A DNA stretch of 7,462 nucleotides, taken from positions 1 to 7,462 of the forward strand of contig CAMPUN010000044.1 in assembly GCA_946997275.1 (NCBI GenBank), written 5' to 3'. This stretch comes from an uncultured Porphyromonas sp. (lineage in GTDB: Bacteria > Bacteroidota > Bacteroidia > Bacteroidales > Porphyromonadaceae). The position numbers were made by a program, and so were the translations under genes. The notes under the pieces are model-generated. The model searched no databases. It had not been told where the DNA came from and saw only the letters and a list, made by a program, of their open reading frames with translations. Shown here piece by piece: positions 1 through 6,520 of this stretch. Each line of letters begins with the position of its first letter. The stretch's first letter is position 1.

Positions 1-1081
1 TCATATCTATATCCTTGCGTGCAGACCACTTGAAGTCATAGGCGAGGGGAGCGATGTTGAGATCGAGTCTGAAGCGACGACCGTAGTGCGTCTTGGACTT
101 GTTGTCTACGACCCACTTCATACCGAGACCAGCGGTGAGCGTGAGGGGCGAGGCAAAGGCAGAGTAAAGCACCTTCTTGTCTTCTGACCACTGCTCGAAA
201 GCCTGTGTGCGTGCCTCTACGTCGAGTGAGTAGTACCACCCCTTGAAGGCTTTGATACCTAGGTTGCTACGCATACGGAGGAGGTCGTCGGAGATGTTGT
301 ACCCCTGGAGCGAGTCACGTATCTCGGCGTTGAGTCCGACGCGCCACTCCAGCTCGTTGAGCCAGTTGACCTTGTCCCGCTCGTAGCTGAGGCGGAGGAG
401 TTGCTTGCTGTGGAGCGCTAGGGCGCTGTTACCACCCTTGTGCCAGTTGGGCGAGATATAGGTCTGGCTAAACTGTATGTTGCTCTCTAGCCCGGGAAAC
501 CAATACTTCCTGGCTAGCGTGACGCCGTGGAGCTGGTCTGACGCATCAACGCCTGCAAAGGGCGTATTGACGGTTGCCGCGACGATGGGCTTCGAGCTTC
601 CGACGGTGGTTATATCGATACGGTGCGCCAGTAGGTCTCCCTCCTGACGAGAGATTAGTGCGGGGGTGGCGAGCTTGAGCTGGTTGACGCTTTGCAAGCT
701 ACGCTCGTAGTATTGCTGTAGGGCGGGGAGCTGTAGCTCCTCACCGTGCAGTGCTGTAGCGAGTGGGTCGCTTTTGCTGACCAAGCTGGTGGGTAAGTCT
801 AGGGATAGCTCGTGGCTTTTGCCACTGGAGATGACGCTCACGGCAGACGAGAGGGGAGCTTGCACGAGGAGGGTCGTTGGGAGCACCTCTTTGGGTAGTG
901 GCGCTACGGGATTGGCGCGGTTGAGGAGGTACTGCACCTTGAGCGTGGTGAGCTCGACGACGGGTGCCGTGACGCTGTCTGCCGTGGATAAGCTATCTGT
1001 GTGGGTGTACTCCTGCGCTACCAAGGGGGATAAGCCGAGGAGAGCGATGAGTAACAATAAGGTAAAGCGATAGTAATACAT
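1..1081 (-). CDS. DUF3078-type outer-membrane protein, C-terminus outside window
   Basis: Reading from ATG at 1081 gives 360 codons with no stop before the window edge, so the C-terminus is missing. The first 23 residues are a classic signal peptide: a short polar start, a Leu-rich core at about residues 7-20, and a likely cut after VAQ (23). Residues 24-185 are a low-complexity Ser/Thr/Leu-rich region I do not recognise. From about residue 190 the protein shows alternating beta-strand patterns and the motif NWHKGGNSALAL (212-223), which resembles the W-x-x-GG-N signature I associate with the Bacteroidota DUF3078 family. I infer an exported outer-membrane beta-barrel protein; its molecular function is unknown. 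It starts 72 bp after the priA stop. No TAnnTTTG element or terminator is visible in that gap, so it is probably co-transcribed with priA. The ATG was chosen because it opens directly onto the signal peptide. Another uncharacterised barrel family remains possible. Confidence 0.75.
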   Translation of the reverse strand, partial: MYYYRFTLLLLIALLGLSPLVAQEYTHTDSLSTADSVTAPVVELTTLKVQYLLNRANPVAPLPKEVLPTTLLVQAPLSSAVSVISSGKSHELSLDLPTSLVSKSDPLATALHGEELQLPALQQYYERSLQSVNQLKLATPALISRQEGDLLAHRIDITTVGSSKPIVAATVNTPFAGVDASDQLHGVTLARKYWFPGLESNIQFSQTYISPNWHKGGNSALALHSKQLLRLSYERDKVNWLNELEWRVGLNAEIRDSLQGYNISDDLLRMRSNLGIKAFKGWYYSLDVEARTQAFEQWSEDKKVLYSAFASPLTLTAGLGMKWVVDNKSKTHYGRRFRLDLNIAPLAYDFKWSARKDIDM

Positions 1082-1153
1082 GGATACTATTCAGGAGACT
1101 CTAATGGGTTATAAGACTTCACGATCAAGTTGAGGTGCTGGCTCGTCCTGGCG

Positions 1154-3748
1154 CTAGAGAGGATCTACATCGCAATAGATCTGTACCCGTCGCGCTTGGA
1201 TAGCGCTCTTCTGTACCGTGGAGATAATATGACAAATCTGCGTACGCACCTCCCGCCAGGAGCTAGAGGAACGTATTCTCATGCAAATATAGCGAATATG
1301 GCGCATACGCACCCAAGAAACGTAGGGCGCAATGGGTGCTGAGGCTTGCCAGAGCGACTGAAACGGCTCTGCCTGCATCAGACGTGATAGGGCCGCTACG
1401 GTATAGCAGACGTCACCCTCGGAGGCTCCTCGTACATAAACATAGATGAGACGCACGTAGGGGGGGAAGTGGAGGTACTCCCGCTCCGCTAGCTCGCCTA
1501 CACCATAAGGCTCTGCTGTGACTCCGCCCTGCAGACTGTCAAGTAGCGGGGTGTCGGTCTGGTAGCTCTGTATGTAAAGCTGTGCTGTGGGATAGTTACT
1601 CCCGAATCGGCTGAGCGCAGCATAGGCTCGTTCGTTGGCTCTAAAGTCATCGCCCACGATCAATTGATCTAAATTTGCCAAGCCAATGAGTCCCACATTG
1701 CGGATCGCATCTAGATAGATAAGGCTTGAGGTGCCAACCAGTATGGCTGGCTCGTCGCTACGTATCAGTTGACGCATCCGTTGCTGCGACTCCTTATTAT
1801 AATATTGCGAAGCGCTGAGCTCTAGGATGGGAACCTCAGACGGAATGAAGAGCGTGAGCTCCTCGGCGATACGCTCCACACCGTAGCCCTGTATGCTGAA
1901 GGCACCAAGGTTGCTATCTGTTGGAGCTTCGCTCTTGCCTAGAGCTGGCGTATCACTCTGATGGCAATGAGGACAGGCACGAGGAGCCGGCGCGGTGAAG
2001 TTGCAGTAGCTACAGCTGACGCTCTGCGTGGACTTATGGTAGACCAGCCCGACATCACAATTGGGACACTGGAGGGTCTTCTGGCAATGTCTACAGACGA
2101 GGTGCGGAGCATAGCCACGACGATTGAGAAGGAGGATGCTTTTGTGTCCCGCCTGGCACTGGTCGAGGAGAGCTTTGCGTAGCTCTATGGAAAGCATCTG
2201 ACCCCACGGTAGCTTGCCCTGCTTACGTTGTAGGGATAGGTCGATGAGTTCGAAGGGGCGTGGCACCCTCGGAGTGGTCGGAGTGGTCGGTGCGCTTAGC
2301 TGATTGAGCAAGCTGTAGTATCCTCGCTCTACATTGTACAGAGCTTCGGCAGAAGGCGCAACGGTAGTCAGTAGGAGCGGTGTCTGGCTTCTCTTACAAG
2401 CAACGACTGTCAGGTCACGAGCATGATAGCGAGGCGCTGGCTCGGACTGCTTGTAGCGACTGCTCTCCTCGTCGGTCACGATGACAAGGTCACAGCGTAA
2501 GAGCGGAAGGAGGCTGCCCATACGAGAGGTGAGGACTATGAGGCCACGCTCTCGGTGCGTCAGCCCGAGGAGTCTAGCACGGAGTGCCATCCGCTCAGCA
2601 TCTGTCGTGGAGGAGCTGTAGAGGACTAGGTCAAAGGGTGTCGCTTCCCCGCTTCTAGCTAGTTGCTGTAGAGCTCCGTAGAGGAGGCTTTGGTCAAAGA
2701 GGAAGAGCTGGGGCACATAGATAACTACCTGTGCCGAAGGGCTTCGCAGTAGCATCTGCTCAACCATTGAGACGACCAGCTCTATTTGCTCTTCATTGCT
2801 GGTCGCTTGGTAGAGTACGGGACGGGAGGTTTCGCCAATGAGACGCTTGAAGAGTTGGCTCTGTCGGTTGGACTCGTTTGTAGAGACTGTACGCTGTACC
2901 GTGGAACGTACGAGTGGATCGAAGAGTGTCGCAGTCTCTCGCAGGACGCCCCGCTTGATGAGTGCGCGGAGGGTCGCCTGCTTATTGGTGTCCCGACCAA
3001 CGAGTGTCTCTCGGAGTAGGGGTGTATCAAGCGGTAGCTCATGCTGGTAGAGGAGGTCGATCATTTGCTCTACCATAGCCTTCTGAGCCTTGGCTCGGGA
3101 GAGGCTCTCGATAAGCTCGGAGAGTGCCTCCTCGGAGCGTAGCTTCTCAGCAAACTGCACGGCTGGCGAGCCGACCTGTACGGATCGGCTGTAGCGTGGT
3201 ATAGACTCGCTACCGATGAGTACGCCAGCGTGAAGGAGCCGATCTATCTCGGGATAGATACGATCGCCAAGTATCTTCGCCAGCTTGCTTACTTTCGCCT
3301 GATGCCCTCGCATGGAGAGGAGCTCACGACGTATCTCTTCCGATAGCTCGGTCGCTTTGTAGTCGGTCGCTTGATCGCCTTCGGGCATTTCGTCAGGCTC
3401 TCGCCACGCTACCTGCGTTTCGCTAGAGGGTAGGTAGCTACTCGGTATAGCCGCCGTGAGCCAAGCGCCCAGCGAGCAGATATAATAGGTAGCGCCCCAG
3501 CGCCAGAGGTCGATCTCACTTTGAGTCACTATCGCCTCTCGGTCGGGTAGGGCTATAATAGACTTCAGCTGACCGAGAGGTCTCTCGGACTCCTCGATCA
3601 GCTGAGATATGATAGCGTAGTAGTAGCGCTTACTGCCAAACTGTACCAAAGCACGCATACCCACCCTCGCCTGTTCACACAGCGCCTCGGGTACACGATA
3701 GGTGTACTCCTCCTCGAGGGCTAGGGGTAAGATGATGCGCGCCAGCAT
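1154..3748 (-). CDS. priA: PriA-like primosomal protein N' with degenerate ATPase motifs
   Basis: PriA binds stalled forks and D-loops and reloads the replicative helicase; normally it is also a 3'-5' superfamily 2 helicase. The architecture is complete: 3'-end-binding domain (about 1-105, with YTYRVP at 15-20), winged helix (about 135-180), helical segment (205-270), helicase lobes (about 300-500 and 610-735) and C-terminal domain ending CDVDPL. The zinc region has four CxxC pairs (552/555, 561/564, 579/582, 592/595). LNRRGYAP (541-548), PAPRYHARD (437-445) and DFRANER (701-707) are family-typical. The nucleotide motifs are not: motif I reads QATSNEEQ (314-321) where G-x-T-x-x-G-K-T is expected, motif II is DEES (426-429) instead of DEEH, motif V lacks the TKGxDF portion (672-682), and motif VI QVAGRAGR is replaced around 714-720. 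At 864 residues it is somewhat long for the family. No frameshift or internal stop is seen. It follows nfnB by 25 bp. Family identity is near certain; loss of ATPase activity is inferred. Confidence 0.93.
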   Translation of the reverse strand: MLARIILPLALEEEYTYRVPEALCEQARVGMRALVQFGSKRYYYAIISQLIEESERPLGQLKSIIALPDREAIVTQSEIDLWRWGATYYICSLGAWLTAAIPSSYLPSSETQVAWREPDEMPEGDQATDYKATELSEEIRRELLSMRGHQAKVSKLAKILGDRIYPEIDRLLHAGVLIGSESIPRYSRSVQVGSPAVQFAEKLRSEEALSELIESLSRAKAQKAMVEQMIDLLYQHELPLDTPLLRETLVGRDTNKQATLRALIKRGVLRETATLFDPLVRSTVQRTVSTNESNRQSQLFKRLIGETSRPVLYQATSNEEQIELVVSMVEQMLLRSPSAQVVIYVPQLFLFDQSLLYGALQQLARSGEATPFDLVLYSSSTTDAERMALRARLLGLTHRERGLIVLTSRMGSLLPLLRCDLVIVTDEESSRYKQSEPAPRYHARDLTVVACKRSQTPLLLTTVAPSAEALYNVERGYYSLLNQLSAPTTPTTPRVPRPFELIDLSLQRKQGKLPWGQMLSIELRKALLDQCQAGHKSILLLNRRGYAPHLVCRHCQKTLQCPNCDVGLVYHKSTQSVSCSYCNFTAPAPRACPHCHQSDTPALGKSEAPTDSNLGAFSIQGYGVERIAEELTLFIPSEVPILELSASQYYNKESQQRMRQLIRSDEPAILVGTSSLIYLDAIRNVGLIGLANLDQLIVGDDFRANERAYAALSRFGSNYPTAQLYIQSYQTDTPLLDSLQGGVTAEPYGVGELAEREYLHFPPYVRLIYVYVRGASEGDVCYTVAALSRLMQAEPFQSLWQASAPIAPYVSWVRMRHIRYICMRIRSSSSWREVRTQICHIISTVQKSAIQARRVQIYCDVDPL

Positions 3749-3773
3749 AGGCAGGACTACTGGCTGTGCTGAG

Positions 3774-5249
3774 TTACTGCTGGCTCAGAGCTGCGTGCAT
3801 ATTGGCAGCAGCCTTGCGCCCGTCACCCATAGCGAGGATGACTGTCGCGCCACCACGGACGATGTCGCCACCAGCGTAGACCTCTTTGATAGAGCTCTGG
3901 TTCTGCTCGTTGACGATGACGGTTCCCTTGGGCGAAACCTCCAGACCTTGGAAAGAGCGTGGAATGAGCGGATTCGGTGAAACACCGATGCTCACGACCA
4001 CCACGTCTACGTCTACCTCATCGATAGCGCCAGGGATGGGGACAGGCTTGCGACGTCCATCAGGCGTAGGCTCGCCAAGCTCCATGCGCTGTAGCTTCAT
4101 ACGGCACACCTTGCCCTTTTCGTTGCCTTCGTACTCGATGGGATTATGAAGGGTGAGGAACTCAACGCCCTCAGCCTTAGCATGTAGGATCTCTTCATGA
4201 CGTGCGGGCATCTCCTCTTCGCTACGACGGTAGACGATCATGGCGCGTTTAGCACCAAGGCGGAGTGCTGTACGGACTGAGTCCATGGCAGTGTTACCAC
4301 CACCGATGACTGCGACCACGTCTCCCTTATATATAGGTGTCTCAGCACCCTCGGTACCAGCGCCCATTAGGTTGACACGGGTGAGGTACTCGTTGGAGCT
4401 CATGACACCAGCGAGGTTTTCGCCAGGGATATTCATAAAGTTTGGCAAGCCGGCACCACTACCTACGAAGATGCCTGCGAAGCCCATCTCCTGTAGTTGC
4501 TCGTAAGAGAGCGTACGACCCACGACGACGTTGGTCTCAAAGTGTACACCCATCTGCTCCAAGATCTTGAGCTCGGCATTGACTACTCGTAGGGGGAGAC
4601 GGAACTCGGGGATACCGTACTTCAGTACGCCACCGACCTCGTGCAGAGCTTCGAAGACAGTCACATCGTAACCCCAGCGAGCCATATCGCCAGCGAAAGA
4701 GAGTCCTGCAGGACCACTACCGATGACGGCAATCTTCTTTCCATTGGCGGGAGCCATCTCGGGTAGCTCGTATAGCCCATGCTCTCGCTCATAGTCTGCT
4801 ACAAAGCGTTCTAGATAACCAATGGCAACGGCGTCACGCTTCATCTTCTCCGTGTAGATACAGTGCTTCTCACACTGCTTCTCCTGAGGGCATACACGAC
4901 CGCACACAGCGGGCAGCGAGCTACTCTCACGGATGATGTGCGCAGCTGCGGCAAAGTCTCCACGCTCTACGTTTTTGATAAAAGAGGGTATGTTGATGGA
5001 TACGGGGCAACCCTCCATACAAGAGGGATTGGCGCAGTCCAGACAGCGAATAGCCTCCCGACGAGCCTCCTCCTCAGTGAGACCACAGTTGACCTCTTTC
5101 GTTAGACTGTGAGCACGCTCATGAGGGTCCACCTCGGTCATCTTGACACGAGGTATAGCCATGCGCTCCTTACCAGTATGTGCCTTGCGAAGCTCCTCGC
5201 GCCAAGGTTCGTTGCGACGAGCGGTGATCAGATCCTTTTGTTCTGACAT
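3774..5249 (-). CDS. nfnB: NfnB: large subunit of electron-bifurcating ferredoxin:NADP+ oxidoreductase
   Basis: This 491-residue protein belongs to the GltD/NfnB flavoprotein family (NADPH-dependent, two [4Fe-4S] clusters, one FAD). The N-terminal ferredoxin-like domain has Cys69, Cys72, Cys77 and Cys81, followed by Cys116, Cys120, Cys126 and Cys130 in a CGRVCPQEKQCEKHC segment. Glu147 in GYLERF sits where I would expect the non-cysteine cluster ligand of this family. FAD is bound by GSGPAG (177-182) and the C-terminal AGGDIVRGGAT (459-469); NADP(H) by GGGNTAMD (316-323) with RRSEEEMPAR (341-350). Such proteins are often annotated as glutamate synthase small subunit, but the immediately upstream partner is nfnA and no glutamate synthase large subunit is present, so the Nfn assignment is preferred. 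The complex would exchange electrons among NADH, NADPH and ferredoxin in the cytoplasm. It starts 31 bp after the nfnA stop. The ATG at 5249 fits the usual N-terminal extension before PWREEL. Confidence 0.93.
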   Translation of the reverse strand: MSEQKDLITARRNEPWREELRKAHTGKERMAIPRVKMTEVDPHERAHSLTKEVNCGLTEEEARREAIRCLDCANPSCMEGCPVSINIPSFIKNVERGDFAAAAHIIRESSSLPAVCGRVCPQEKQCEKHCIYTEKMKRDAVAIGYLERFVADYEREHGLYELPEMAPANGKKIAVIGSGPAGLSFAGDMARWGYDVTVFEALHEVGGVLKYGIPEFRLPLRVVNAELKILEQMGVHFETNVVVGRTLSYEQLQEMGFAGIFVGSGAGLPNFMNIPGENLAGVMSSNEYLTRVNLMGAGTEGAETPIYKGDVVAVIGGGNTAMDSVRTALRLGAKRAMIVYRRSEEEMPARHEEILHAKAEGVEFLTLHNPIEYEGNEKGKVCRMKLQRMELGEPTPDGRRKPVPIPGAIDEVDVDVVVVSIGVSPNPLIPRSFQGLEVSPKGTVIVNEQNQSSIKEVYAGGDIVRGGATVILAMGDGRKAAANMHAALSQQ

Positions 5250-5280
5250 TGTAATATGTGGTTAGCTCAGTGTGATACGA

Positions 5281-6066
5281 TTACTTCTTATAGGTATTCA
5301 GACGCATCAGTAGCTCGTCAAAGTCTACCTGGTGAGCGTCAAACTCAGGTCCATCGACACATACGAAGCGTGTCTTGCCTCCGACGGTGATACGACAAGC
5401 ACCGCACATGCCAGTGCCGTCGACCATGATGGTATTGAGTGAGGCGGTGGTGGGGATATTGTACTTCTTCGTAAGAAGTGCGACAAACTTCATCATGATG
5501 GCGGGCCCAATGGTCACGCAGAGGTCTACCTTCTCACGCTTGATGACAGACTCGACACCATCAGTCACAAGACCCTTGGTCCCATAGGAGCCATCGTCAG
5601 TCATGATGATGACTTCGTCAGCAAACTCTCTGAACTCCTTCTCCAGTATGATGAGTTCCTTCGTACGAGCTGCAGCTACGACGATGACCTTATTGCCAGC
5701 CGCTTTGAGAGCCTTAGCGATAGGGTAGAGCGGTGCCATACCGACACCACCACCAGCACAGACTACGGTGCCAAAGTTCTCAATATGAGTGGCTTGCCCT
5801 AGTGGGCCCACGATGTCGTGGATCATGTCCCCAGCATTTAGAGCGACAAGCCGCTGAGAGGACTGGCCGACAGCCTGGACGATCAGAGTGATCGTGCCGG
5901 CATCTACATCAGCATCGGCAATAGTGTAGGGTACGCGCTCACTGTGGTCGGTGACACGTACGATGACAAAGTGTCCAGCACGGCGTGACTTGGCAATCAG
6001 AGGTGCCTCGACAACCAGCTTGGCTACTTTTTCGGAGAGAAAAGTCTTACTGACTATACGATTCAT
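5281..6066 (-). CDS. nfnA: NfnA: small subunit of electron-bifurcating ferredoxin:NADP+ oxidoreductase
   Basis: This 261-residue protein is of the ferredoxin-NADP+ reductase/PyrK/sulfide dehydrogenase type. It has an FAD-binding beta-barrel with RVPYT (44-48), an NAD-binding domain starting at GGGVGMAP (105-112) with DDGSYGTKG (157-165), and a C-terminal [2Fe-2S] segment, DGTGMCGAC (216-224) plus Cys236. Only three cysteines are present. Asp216 occupies the place of the fourth, which matches the Asp/Cys3 cluster known for NfnA and separates it from PyrK with four cysteines. It should take NADH/NAD+ electrons and work as a heterodimer with the NfnB encoded just downstream. It is the first gene after a 454-bp gap, and a Bacteroidota-type promoter element lies about 70 bp upstream, so it probably heads the operon. 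No Shine-Dalgarno sequence precedes the ATG, as is usual in this phylum. Sulfide dehydrogenase subunit is an alternative database name for the same family. Confidence 0.92.
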   Translation of the reverse strand: MNRIVSKTFLSEKVAKLVVEAPLIAKSRRAGHFVIVRVTDHSERVPYTIADADVDAGTITLIVQAVGQSSQRLVALNAGDMIHDIVGPLGQATHIENFGTVVCAGGGVGMAPLYPIAKALKAAGNKVIVVAAARTKELIILEKEFREFADEVIIMTDDGSYGTKGLVTDGVESVIKREKVDLCVTIGPAIMMKFVALLTKKYNIPTTASLNTIMVDGTGMCGACRITVGGKTRFVCVDGPEFDAHQVDFDELLMRLNTYKK

Positions 6067-6114
6067 AGCGTTGTGTGATATGATATAAGCTAATCAAGAA
6101 TGGTCTCGATAGGG

Positions 6115-6126
6115 TACCTATAGGTA
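6115..6126. promoter_or_regulatory. 12-bp perfect palindrome in nfnA leader
   Basis: TACCTATAGGTA reads the same on both strands. It lies downstream of the -7-like element and about 50 bp upstream of the nfnA start, near or just after the expected transcription start. It could be an operator for a dimeric repressor or a short stem at the 5' end of the mRNA. The palindrome is seen directly; a regulatory role is inferred. Confidence 0.4.
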
Positions 6127-6134
6127 GGTATTGC

Positions 6135-6142
6135 CAAAGGTA
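6135..6142 (-). promoter_or_regulatory. Probable -7 element of the nfnA operon promoter
   Basis: On the minus strand this reads TACCTTTG, an exact fit to the Bacteroidota primary sigma factor -7 consensus TAnnTTTG. It lies about 69 bp upstream of the nfnA ATG, predicting a leader of roughly 55-62 nt. No TTTG is found at the -33 position with normal spacing (only a TTAG at about 22 bp), so the promoter may be weak or activator-dependent. No other TAnnTTTG was noticed in the gap on this strand. Confidence 0.6.
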
Positions 6143-6256
6143 CGACTTTTTCACCACCTAGCCGCTAATTTGATTGAAATTGCAGGCTGGAAAATACGCT
6201 GACGCATTATTTAGGATGAGGTCATCAACGGCACTATCAAGGAAATCGAACGATTC

Positions 6257-6429
6257 CTCGGTGGCAATCACCGAATCTCCATGGAGGAACGAAAAAAATC
6301 TTCGGAAGTTTGATTTGCTTCTTCCGAAGTTTCATTTCATTCTTCCGAACTTTTATTTCGGCCCTCCGTGGGGAATTTTCGTTTGCTCCGTGGAGATCGG
6401 CGATTTCCTCGGTAGAGATTGCAATCAGC
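6257..6429. repeat. Degenerate tandem array, 21-22 bp period, eight units
   Basis: Units begin at 6257, 6277, 6301, 6322, 6343, 6364, 6386 and 6408, giving steps of 20, 24, 21, 21, 21, 22 and 22 bp. Each opens with a core close to YTCSGWRG. The three central units carry TTCSGAAS followed by a T-rich stretch; the outer units carry CTCSGTRG or CTCCATGG. The outermost units at both ends share CTCGGT and a nearby GCAATCA. Several cores are self-complementary or complementary to each other: CTCCATGGAG at 6277-6286 is a perfect palindrome, and TCGGTG/CACCGA at 6258-6263/6269-6274 forms a short hairpin. The spacing and sequence conservation are too loose for CRISPR, and no cas genes are seen. Function is unknown. 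Confidence 0.7.
6292..6329 (-). terminator. Terminator-like hairpin with T-run, downstream of amylase
   Basis: On the minus strand, CTTCGGAAG (6329-6321) pairs perfectly with CTTCCGAAG (6308-6300) around a 12-nt A-rich loop. One A and seven Ts (6298-6292) follow immediately. This is the form of an intrinsic terminator for transcripts coming from the amylase gene, whose stop is about 190 nt upstream. It lies before the nfnA promoter, which supports separate transcription units. The stem arms are also units of the tandem array, so the match could be partly coincidental. Confidence 0.55.
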
Positions 6430-6446
6430 AGAGATGTAAGAGTAGC

Positions 6447-6463
6447 TATAGAGTGGCTCTATA
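6447..6463. repeat. 7-bp inverted repeat, 3-nt loop
   Basis: TATAGAG and CTCTATA flank TGG, forming a short AT-rich hairpin about 60 bp downstream of the amylase stop. No T-run follows on either strand, so I do not call it an intrinsic terminator. It might act as an mRNA 3'-end stabiliser or be incidental. Confidence 0.35.
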
Positions 6464-6520
6464 CCGCTTTGTAGTGAGGATTTAGCCCTATATTCCTCGA
6501 AGGTCCTAAAGAAGATCGGA

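Larger units (their letters stand above)
6067..6520. other. 454-bp intergenic region between amylase and nfnA
   Basis: I see no convincing gene in this gap. It is visibly more AT-rich than the flanking coding DNA in its middle part. From high to low coordinates it contains an AT-rich hairpin (6447-6463), a degenerate 21-22 bp tandem array (6257-6429) that includes a terminator-like hairpin on the minus strand, and the promoter region of nfnA (6135-6142 and 6115-6126). Open frames that cross it have no start context, no known domain, and a composition dictated by the repeat, so I regard them as chance. Confidence 0.8.

Noticed and set aside
774..1073. 99-codon open frame on the plus strand
   Set aside because: It is antisense to the signal peptide and N-terminal region of the DUF3078-type gene, and its translation has no recognisable features.
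2270..2287. Two tandem copies of a 9-bp unit (CGGAGTGGT) within priA
   Set aside because: It encodes a short Thr-Thr-Pro repeat in a proline-rich linker (residues about 487-495). Two copies that are a multiple of three long do not suggest phase variation.
1154..3748. priA as a frameshifted or otherwise broken pseudogene
   Set aside because: The frame is continuous from start to stop, with family-typical N- and C-termini and zinc cysteines. The motif changes are substitutions within alignable sequence, not a frame switch.
3774..5249. Glutamate synthase small subunit (gltD)
   Set aside because: The sequence family overlaps, but the adjacent partner is NfnA and no glutamate synthase large subunit is in the window. 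Nfn is the more economical assignment.
6257..6429. Possible CRISPR array
   Set aside because: Units are 20-24 bp with only an approximately 8-bp degenerate core, there are no distinct spacers of constant length, and no cas genes are present.
6174..6485. 103-codon open frame on the plus strand across the intergenic gap
   Set aside because: Its seven-residue periodicity is a by-product of the 21-bp repeat, it shows no recognisable domain, and it runs antisense to the likely promoter and terminator.
6476..6498. GAGGA/TCCTC inverted repeat just after the amylase stop
   Set aside because: The stem is only five base pairs with a 13-nt loop and no T-run; the hairpin at 6292-6329 is a much better terminator.
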